Shown piece after piece: positions 1 to 5,370 of a stretch of DNA of 5,370 nt (position 1 is its first letter; the number at the start of each line of letters is the position of its first letter). Location of the stretch: assembly GCA_947176435.1 (NCBI GenBank), contig CAMWQH010000053.1, positions 1-5,370 of the forward strand, given 5' to 3'. Position numbers and translations under genes: made by a program. The notes beneath the pieces are model-generated. The model was not told the origin of the DNA. It ran no database searches and worked only from the letters and a program-made list of their open reading frames with translations. The DNA is from an uncultured Mycoplasmataceae bacterium (lineage in GTDB: Bacteria; Bacillota_I; Bacilli_A; Mycoplasmatales; Mycoplasmoidaceae).

Positions 1-121
1 TGTGGGAAACTTAAAAAACCCCATAAAATCAACCACTATAAAATGTGATTTCTTTGTAGATAACTCAAAAAATAAAAAAAATTTCTATAGCGAAATCAAA
101 AAAATTGTAGATAAATTTTAA
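1..121 (+). CDS. coaE: Dephospho-CoA kinase, C-terminal fragment (probable; 5' end outside window)
   Basis: Reading from position 2, a frame stays open for 39 codons to a TAA at 119-121. The peptide contains CDFFVDNSKNKKNFYSEIKK and ends IVDKF. This fits the last segment of dephospho-CoA kinases, where an alanine/cysteine-Asp pair leads into a V/I-D-N-S stretch followed by a final amphipathic helix of about 15-20 residues. The enzyme phosphorylates the ribose 3'-OH of dephospho-CoA in the last step of CoA synthesis in the cytoplasm. The P-loop and catalytic part lie upstream and cannot be checked. The position just before dnaB-dnaI supports the call, because coaE lies near these genes in Bacillus. 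The match is by eye over a short, poorly conserved tail, so another protein ending is possible. No terminator follows, so read-through into dnaB is plausible. Confidence 0.55.
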   Translation, partial: VGNLKNPIKSTTIKCDFFVDNSKNKKNFYSEIKKIVDKF

Positions 122-129
122 AAAATTTT

Positions 130-135
130 TATACT
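130..135 (+). promoter_or_regulatory. Possible -10 element upstream of dnaB
   Basis: TATACT matches five of six bases of the TATAAT consensus and lies in the gap between the coaE tail and dnaB. A start point near 142 would give a leader of about 60 bases. The best -35-like hexamer, TTGTAG at 105-110, is 19 bases away, slightly long, and lies inside the coaE frame. A/T-rich DNA yields such matches often, so this is a weak candidate. Transcription may simply continue from coaE. Confidence 0.25.
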
Positions 136-182
136 TCTTTTTACGCAATAACTTACTTTAGTTGTTGATTAAAATTTATTTG

Positions 183-190
183 AAAGGAGA
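183..190 (+). promoter_or_regulatory. Ribosome binding site that fixes the dnaB start
   Basis: AAAGGAGA is a strong complement to the 3' end of 16S rRNA. Its GGAG core lies 11 bases before the ATG at 201. The same frame is open back to a TTG at 162, but this site would then fall inside the coding region and nothing similar precedes 162. The ATG at 201 is therefore preferred. Confidence 0.8.
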
Positions 191-200
191 AGAAGTTTAT

Positions 201-1367
201 ATGTTATTCAATGTTAAATATGTAATCTATAAAGACTATGGATACACACTTAACTATGAATTACTATATGACCTATATTCTCCTATTATTGGATCTGAAG
301 CTATAAACCTATACATAAACTTGTATCATGAATCAAATAAACAAGTTAAAATTATTGGTGTTTCGTCATATTTAAAAGATTTTAATGATGCGTGTGGGCA
401 TTCTCCTATTAAATTTTCCGAATTAAGAAGTAAATTGGAGGCTATAGGTTTATTACAAACATATTTACAAGAGAATGCTAATCAAACAGAAATGATTTAT
501 CATTTCCTTATTAAGCAACCATTATCTTTTGATAAATTTATAAACAACCAAAAATACCGTTATTTATTAATTAAATCAATTGGTCAATTGAATTATGAAA
601 AACTTGAATATATGTATATGCCTTCAAGAATTCCATCTGATTCAACAAACGTTTCTTCAACTTTTGAAATGATTTTTGATAACAAAGAATTAAATGAAGT
701 AAAAACGTTTAACTTTGATAAGTTGTACGAAAATATAGCAAAAAACACATCTACATTAATTGTTATTAACAATGAATGCAAGGCGATTATTGAAAGTTAT
801 TATCAAAATTACAATTTATCAGAAAGTGAAATTGAGCACATTATTTATGGTTGTATAGTTTCCACCGAAAACACTTTTGAAGTTGATCAAGATTTACTTT
901 CTTTGAAATTTCATGAATACATTAATAGCGCAAAAAATGTTTCGGTTTTTTCAAATATTAAATTACACAGAAATGCAGCTATGTTTGTGAAAAATTTAAC
1001 TTCTGAACAGATTCAAACTATATTCAATGAATATAAAAATTTGAACTCGGAACAATATTTGTCAGCAATTTATAAAGCACCATTATCTTCTGATGAAAAA
1101 GAAACAATAGAAGTTTTAAGAAAGAGTTACAAACTTTCTGATTATGTTATTAACTTATTAGTGGATTTCACAATTTTTAAAACTAACGGAAAATTAAATA
1201 GAACTTATGTTTGCAAAATTGCGAAAACAATTAACGGATTAAATTTAAATACATTAACTGATATTTACAATTTCTTTAGATTTAAAAATAAAGACATTAA
1301 TGAATTAAATACTAAACCTTCTTCAGAATTGTTTAAACAAGAAGCTATAGATTGAGAAAACATTTAG
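201..1367 (+). CDS. dnaB: Replication initiation and membrane attachment protein, DnaB/DnaD family
   Basis: This 388-residue protein belongs to the Firmicute DnaB/DnaD family (not the hexameric helicase that is called DnaB in E. coli). In Bacillus, DnaD and DnaB act with DnaI to place the replicative helicase on DNA opened by DnaA. The N-terminus carries the family's winged-helix signature, LYSPIIGSEAINLY at residues 25-38. The C-terminus has the DnaD-type helical domain, with YKLSDYVINLLVDF at about 310-323, then GKLNRTYVCKIAKTI at 330-344. The middle is divergent. The family's YxxxIxxxW DNA-binding motif appears as Y336, I340 and Ile344, so the tryptophan seems to be replaced. The frame reaches TAG at 1365-1367 only if the TGA at 1353 is Trp385. 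Under the standard code just four residues would be lost. dnaI starts one base after the stop, so the two are surely co-transcribed. Many mycoplasma annotations would call such a protein DnaD-like or hypothetical. Confidence 0.85.
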
Positions 1368-1368
1368 T

Positions 1369-2286
1369 ATGAATAAAGAGTTATTAGAAAAATCTCTTGA
1401 AAAGTTCAGTTTAACTAAAGTAAAAGACTTAACTCAAGAGCAAATTAATTTATATAAACACCATCCACTAGTTGAAAAACTTAAATTAACTGACCAAGAA
1501 TTTACTACTTTTTTTAATGGTATTAAAAAAATGGTAGATGAGCAAATACTTTGTGATCAAATACTAGATCATTGCATTAACGGATCTTCGTACCACTTAA
1601 TTTTGACAAGGGTTGATAATAAATTAGTTTATAAATCTGTTCCTTGTACCAAAATGGCAAAATTAAATGAGTCAAGATTATTTGCTAAAAATTATCTTTA
1701 CCGCTCTTTTCCAAATTCTTTTTTAGATTTATCTATAACAAGGAAATATTTTGGTGACTCAACCAATATTTTTAAAAAAGAATTAATTAAAAAGTTTTCT
1801 AAATTAACTAAGAATCCAAATTTTAATTATGGAATTTATATTTATGGTACTTTCGGTATAGGAAAAACATATTCAACCATTGCTTTTGCAAATGATTTGG
1901 CAAGAACGGGTAAAAAGGTTGCTTATTGCTTTGTTCCAGATTTAGTTTTTAATTTAAAACAAGGTTTTGATGACAAAGAAGCAAATAAACAAAATATTCA
2001 AATTATTAATAAATTTATGCAAGCAGATGTTTTGTTCTTAGATGACATAGGAGCAGAAAAAACAAATGCATGATTTTATAGTGATCATTTAATGGTCTTA
2101 TTAAATTCAAGAATGCAAAAGAATAAACCAACATTTTTTACATCCAATCTTTCTTTTGAAGAATTACAAAGAAAACTTGTTGCTTGTTGTGGACAAATTA
2201 GTGGTAATAGATTAATTCAAAGAATTATTGCAACAACAAATGGTCAAAAATTTAAATTAGAAGGTCCTAATTTAAGAATTAAATAA
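1369..2286 (+). CDS. dnaI: Primosomal protein DnaI, AAA+ helicase loader
   Basis: The protein has 305 residues, close to Bacillus DnaI (about 311). It is the ATPase that delivers the replicative helicase to the origin or to stalled forks. The AAA+ domain shows a Walker A, GTFGIGKT at 160-167, a Walker B, VLFLDDIGAE at 221-230, a sensor-1 region TSN at 258-260, and a likely arginine-finger segment GNRLIQR at 279-285. The N-terminal helicase-binding half has Cys62, Cys69, His76 and Cys93, which could be what remains of the zinc site known in Bacillus DnaI. A TGA at 2071-2073 right after Walker B is read as Trp235, and the AAA+ domain continues in the same frame. No clear ribosome binding site precedes the ATG. 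With the dnaB stop one base upstream, translation probably depends on coupling. There is no terminator between dnaI and argS. Confidence 0.93.
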
Positions 2287-2299
2287 ATTAAATTAAATA

Positions 2300-2305
2300 T
2301 ATAAT
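2300..2305 (+). promoter_or_regulatory. argS: Candidate -10 element for argS (leaderless or near-leaderless start)
   Basis: A perfect TATAAT lies in the 28-base, A/T-only spacer between dnaI and argS and ends nine bases before the argS ATG. The usual distance to the start point puts transcription at about 2311-2313, leaving only 2-4 untranslated bases. No Shine-Dalgarno sequence is present, which agrees with a leaderless mRNA. The -35 position falls in the dnaI tail and shows no good match. In DNA this A/T-rich a chance match is possible. Confidence 0.45.
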
Positions 2306-2314
2306 TTTTAAAAT

Positions 2315-3991
2315 ATGAAATATTCTAGAAACGTTATAGCTGATGTAAAGAAAAAAATGAATGTTATTATTTATCGTGAAATAGCTAGTTTTTTTAATGA
2401 AAACAAATCACTAAGTGAGTTTGACTGTAATCTTCAAAAGACTAAGGATTTAAAATTTGGTGATTACTCAACAAACGTTTTAATGAAATCGGGAATTAGT
2501 AGAGATTTGATACAACCTATTGGTAAAAAAATAATCAAAAGCCTACCAAAAAGTATTTTTAAAAAAGCTGAAATTGTAGGTCCCGGATTTTTGAATGTTT
2601 GATTATCTCCAGAATATAACAAAGAAGTCATTAATGAAGCAATTGATTTAGAAAAAGATTTCGGTCAACAAAAATCTAAAAAACTTTTTTACAATATTGA
2701 ATTTGTTTCTGCAAACCCTACTGGTTTATTGCACATTGGTCACGCGCGTAATGCTGCAATTGGTGATACCATTGCAAGAGTATGAGAAAAAAACGGTATA
2801 AAAGTTAATCGTGAATATTACATTAATGATGGCGGAAATCAAATTAATAAGTTAGCTCTATCTGTTTTGATTAGATATAAACAACTATTTGATAAAAAAG
2901 ACGAGTTACCAGAAGATTCTTATCATGGTAAAGAAATAATAGATGTTGCTCAATGTATTAAGCAAGAACATGGAGATAAGTTTCTTAAAGTTAAATACAA
3001 CTATGATAAAATTACTGATAAAAAAGAAGTGGTCGATTTTTTTAAAAATTATTCTGCAACATATATGTTGAATGTTATTAAAACAACATTGCATAACTTT
3101 GGGGTAGATATGGATATTTGATTCCACGAATCTGATTTATATAAAAAAGATTTAATAAAAATTGCTCTTGATTCTTTAGCATCTCACACTTATAAAAGCG
3201 AGAATGCTCTTTGACTTAAAACAACTGAACTGGGAGATGACAAGGATCGTGTATTAATTAAATCTGATGGTTCTAATACATACTTCACTCCTGATATTGC
3301 ATATCATAAGATTAAACTTTCTAGAGGATATGACAAAATATTTAATGTTTGAGGTGCAGACCATAAATCTTATGCAGACCGTATGACAATCGCTATCCAA
3401 TTACTTGGATATAAGAAAGAGCAAATTGAAATTCTTATTATGCAAATGGTTAGATTAGTTAAAAATGGTCAAGAATTTAAAATGTCTAAACGTACTGGTA
3501 ACTCCTTAACACTAAGCGATCTAGTTAATGCAATAGGCAAAGATGCGGCAAGATGGTATCTTGCTAGTCAAACCCTTTCAACTCATTTAGAAATTGATAT
3601 TGATAAAGCTATTGATAAATCTAACAATAATCCAATTTATTATGTTCAATATGCTCATGCAAGAATTTGCAAATTGCTTTCAATTGGTAAATTTAAAAGA
3701 GTTAAAAAATTTGATTTATTAAAAGAAGACATTGAAAAACAAATAATTGATGAATTAAATTACTTTGTTCCTACTATTGAGGCAGTAAGTAAATCTTGTG
3801 AAATTAATAAAATTACTAATTACTTATTAAATCTTGCTAAGCTATTTCATTCATTCTATGGTAAATGTCAAATTATTAATGACAAGAATATAAAATTTAG
3901 CCAACAAAGATATTGATTATGTATGGCAATTAAGAACGCACTTGCTTCAGGATTAAAATTATTAGATATAAATGCTCTTGAATCAATGTAA
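2315..3991 (+). CDS. argS: Arginyl-tRNA synthetase (class I)
   Basis: This enzyme joins arginine to tRNA-Arg in the cytoplasm using ATP. The protein has 558 residues, normal for bacterial ArgRS. In order it shows the N-terminal Add-1 domain with GDYSTN (49-54) and GPGFLN (89-94), the HIGH motif in NPTGLLHIGHARN (HIGH at 140-143), and NVWGADH around 344-350. The KMSK loop, KMSKRTGN, starts at 389 and binds ATP. The anticodon-binding DALR domain includes NNPIYYVQYAHARI near 438-451 and ends in a family-typical tail, GLKLLDINALESM. Six TGA codons (2600, 2783, 3119, 3212, 3350, 3914) must encode Trp, and one TGG is used at 3554. All parts stay in one frame, so the gene is intact. The start at 2315 gives an extended first helix. 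An ATG at 2357 (Met15) is an alternative, but neither has a clear ribosome binding site. Confidence 0.97.
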
Positions 3992-3999
3992 TTATTCTT

Positions 4000-4028
4000 A
4001 AAATGTGGGTGTAAACCCACATTTTTTT
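4000..4028 (+). terminator. Intrinsic terminator after argS
   Basis: A perfect inverted repeat pairs 4000-4010 (AAAATGTGGGT) with 4015-4025 (ACCCACATTTT) around the loop GTAA, a GNRA-type tetraloop. The G/C-containing core is seven base pairs. A run of seven T follows it at 4022-4028, the last four partly paired in the stem. It begins nine bases after the argS stop and is the only strong hairpin found in the window. It separates the replication/argS block from the gap-pgk unit. On the minus strand the A run at 4000-4003 gives only a short U tract, so it acts mainly on + strand transcripts. Confidence 0.9.
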
Positions 4029-4029
4029 A

Positions 4030-4053
4030 TATATTTATTAATTAATAAATATA
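4030..4053 (+). repeat. Perfect 24-bp A/T palindrome at the gap promoter, possible operator
   Basis: The half-site TATATTTATTAA is followed directly by its exact reverse complement, with TTAATTAA in the centre (4038-4045). Symmetry breaks at 4029/4054. The repeat fills the space between the terminator and the -10 hexamer and overlaps that hexamer by four bases. A repressor dimer bound here would block RNA polymerase. It holds no G or C, so it could also be chance symmetry in A/T-only DNA or simply a melting-prone stretch. Confidence 0.45.
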
Positions 4054-4055
4054 AT
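4050..4055 (+). promoter_or_regulatory. gap: -10 element of the gap-pgk promoter
   Basis: TATAAT matches the consensus exactly and lies just downstream of the argS terminator. The expected start is near 4061-4062, giving a leader of about 23 bases that still contains the ribosome binding site. The -35 position 17 bases upstream reads TTATAT (4027-4032), a weak match, as is common in mycoplasmas. A second A/T hexamer, TATTAT at 4063-4068, would start transcription inside the ribosome binding site and is less likely. Confidence 0.7.
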
Positions 4056-4074
4056 ATTTAAGTATTATAAAAAT

Positions 4075-4079
4075 AGGAG
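4075..4079 (+). promoter_or_regulatory. gap: Ribosome binding site of gap
   Basis: AGGAG lies five bases before the ATG at 4085, near-ideal spacing. It is much stronger than anything before dnaI, argS or pgk, and fits high expression of a glycolytic enzyme. Confidence 0.85.
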
Positions 4080-4084
4080 AAAAT

Positions 4085-5080
4085 ATGTCAAAAAAAATTG
4101 CAATTAACGGATTCGGTAGAATCGGTAGATTAGTTTTCAGAGAACTAATTAAAAAATCTGAAGTAGAAGTTGTTGGTATTAATGACTTAACTGATGCTAA
4201 AACTTTAGCTCACTTATTAAAATATGACTCAGCTCATGGAATAATGAAAAATGAAATTTCAGCTGATGAATCAAATTTAATTATTGATGGTAAAAAAATT
4301 CCAATCTTTGCTGAAAAAGACCCTGCTCAATTGCCATGAAAATCATTGAATGTTGACATTGTTATTGAATCAACTGGACGTTTTGTAGATAAAGAAAGTG
4401 CTTCTAAACATTTACAAGCTGGTGCTAAGAAAGTTATTATTTCTGCGCCTGGTAAAGGTGAAATGCCTACAATCGTTTATGGTGTTAACCACCAAATTTT
4501 AAAAGCATCTGATACCGTTATTTCTGGTGCTTCATGTACAACTAACGCCTTAGCTCCGATGGTTAAAGTATTGAATGATAAATTTGGTATTGTTAAAGGT
4601 ATGATGACTACAATTCACGCATACACTGCAGACCAAAGATTACAAGATGCTCCACACCGTGATTTAAGAAGAGCACGTGCTGCTTGTTTCTCAATGGTGC
4701 CTACTTCAACTGGTGCTGCTAAAGCTATTGGTTTAGTATTGCCTGAATTAAAAGGTAAATTACATGGTTTAGCTGTTCGTGTACCAACTATTACTGGTTC
4801 AATCGTTGATTTAACTTGTGAATTTGAAAAAGACACAACTGTTGAAGAAATTAATTCAGTAATGAAAGCTGCTGTAACTGACACTTTAGGTTACAACGGT
4901 GATGAAATTGTTTCATGCGACATTATCGGTGAAACTCATGGTTCAATCTTTGATCCAAAGATGACTATGGCTCTTGAAGTTAACGGAAAGAAAATGTATA
5001 AAGTATTTACTTGATATGACAATGAATCTTCTTACGTTAACCAATTAGTAAGAACAACAATCCATTTTGCAAACTTATAG
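4085..5080 (+). CDS. gap: Glyceraldehyde-3-phosphate dehydrogenase, NAD-type (glycolytic)
   Basis: This cytoplasmic enzyme oxidises glyceraldehyde-3-phosphate to 1,3-bisphosphoglycerate and reduces NAD. The 331-residue length is normal. The Rossmann fold opens with INGFGRIGR (7-15). Asp34 in GINDLTD is the residue expected for NAD rather than NADP binding. The catalytic site is ASCTTN with Cys151, paired with His178 in TIHAYTADQR, at the family's spacing of 27 residues. A conserved RDLRRARAA stretch follows, as does STGAAKAIG. Two TGA codons encode Trp85 and Trp310, the latter in the invariant WYDNE motif, so the frame is intact to TAG at 5078. The residue pair Ala189-Pro190 sits where many NAD enzymes have Leu-Pro. 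Synonymous choices favour GGT, GCT and CGT more than in dnaB or dnaI, as expected for a highly expressed gene. It heads a unit with pgk, 13 bases downstream. No cggR-type regulator gene precedes it. Confidence 0.98.
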
Positions 5081-5093
5081 TCTTCAATAAATC

Positions 5094-5370
5094 ATGTTAA
5101 ATAAAAAAACATTAAGAGATGTTGATCTAAATGGTAAAAAAGTAATTGTTCGTTTAGATTTTAACGTTCCAATTAAAGATGGTAAAATTACTGACACAAA
5201 AAGAATTGTTGCTACTCTTCCTACATTAAATTATTTAATCAAGAATAATTGCAAAATTATTCTTCTTTCTCACTTATCTAGAATTAAATCTACTGATGAT
5301 ATTAATTCTGGTAAAACATCACTTAAATTAGTTGCTGAAGAACTTCAAAAACATTTACGTAATAATAAAG
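5094..5370 (+). CDS. pgk: Phosphoglycerate kinase, N-terminal part (cut by window end)
   Basis: The first 92 codons are present; the complete enzyme has about 400-420 residues. The N-terminus MLNKKTLRDVDLNGKKVIVR leads into LDFNVPIKDGKIT, the 3-phosphoglycerate-binding strand, with Asp22 and Asn24. Arg37 and the segment LLSHLSRIK (His60, Arg63) supply further substrate contacts known in the family. The usual SHLGRPK reads SHLSRIK here and is followed by a short insert (about residues 66-74). The enzyme transfers phosphate from 1,3-bisphosphoglycerate, the gap product, to ADP, forming ATP. It starts 13 bases after the gap stop with no promoter or clear ribosome binding site, so it is probably read from the gap promoter and may depend on translational coupling. 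No tryptophan codon falls in this part. Confidence 0.95.
   Translation, partial: MLNKKTLRDVDLNGKKVIVRLDFNVPIKDGKITDTKRIVATLPTLNYLIKNNCKIILLSHLSRIKSTDDINSGKTSLKLVAEELQKHLRNNK

Noticed and set aside
1..25. Hairpin TGTGGG (1-6) with CCCATA (20-25)
   Set aside because: Six pairs including one G-U around a 13-base loop with no T run. It lies within the likely coaE frame and is too weak to call.
112..132. A/T inverted repeat AAAAATTTTT after the coaE stop as a terminator
   Set aside because: It has no G-C pairs and no room for a loop, so it would not form a stable terminator hairpin.
162..200. Upstream TTG start for dnaB, adding 13 residues
   Set aside because: It would place the strong AAAGGAGA site inside the gene. 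The ATG at 201 is well spaced from that site, and the family's first strand begins right after it.
593..781. Minus-strand open frame of 62 codons inside dnaB
   Set aside because: It lies wholly inside a well-supported + strand gene, has no ribosome binding site or recognisable motif, and is only a by-product of A/T-rich codons.
2092..2286. Separate small gene after dnaI
   Set aside because: It is the continuation of dnaI through TGA (Trp235). It holds sensor 1 and the arginine-finger segment of the same AAA+ domain.
2906..3127. Minus-strand open frame of 73 codons inside argS
   Set aside because: It is antisense to conserved ArgRS coding sequence. The peptide is a mix of Phe, Ile and Cys typical of a reverse-strand shadow.
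2603..3988. argS as a degraded pseudogene with several stops
   Set aside because: Every stop is TGA. The frame never shifts, and all ArgRS motifs are present in order when TGA is read as Trp.
4615..4884. Minus-strand open frame of 89 codons inside gap
   Set aside because: It is antisense to the most conserved part of GAPDH. Its length follows from the gap codon pattern, and no start signal is seen.

Overview
The window is a low-GC stretch from a Mollicute (Mycoplasma group in the broad sense). The main evidence is that TGA is read as tryptophan. Four conserved housekeeping genes look broken under the standard code. Each becomes one full-length protein when its in-frame TGA codons are read as Trp (1 in dnaB, 1 in dnaI, 6 in argS, 2 in gap). 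I found only one TGG Trp codon, in argS. Several of the TGA codons sit exactly where the family has a conserved Trp, for example the WYDNE motif of GAPDH. Species cannot be assigned from this window.

Layout, all on the + strand: (1) positions 1-121 hold what looks like the last 39 codons of coaE (dephospho-CoA kinase). (2) After a 79-base gap with a clear Shine-Dalgarno site come dnaB (201-1367) and dnaI (1369-2286). They are one base apart and encode the Firmicute-type machinery that loads the replicative helicase. (3) argS (2315-3991) follows 28 A/T-only bases and has a perfect -10 hexamer almost touching its start codon, which suggests a leaderless or near-leaderless mRNA. It ends at a strong intrinsic terminator (4000-4028). 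(4) A new transcription unit then begins, with a TATAAT promoter overlapped by a perfect 24-bp A/T palindrome, a good ribosome binding site, gap (4085-5080), and the start of pgk (from 5094, cut by the window end).

The block thus joins a replication-initiation module (coaE-dnaB-dnaI order, similar to the Bacillus arrangement), a tRNA-charging gene, and the gap-pgk pair that makes and then uses 1,3-bisphosphoglycerate in glycolysis. No RNA gene, mobile element, CRISPR array or foreign-looking gene was seen. The genes are ordinary. The more interesting points are the palindrome at the gap promoter, the probable leaderless argS start, and the divergence of the helicase-loading proteins from their Bacillus relatives. 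I see no evidence of a new biological system.
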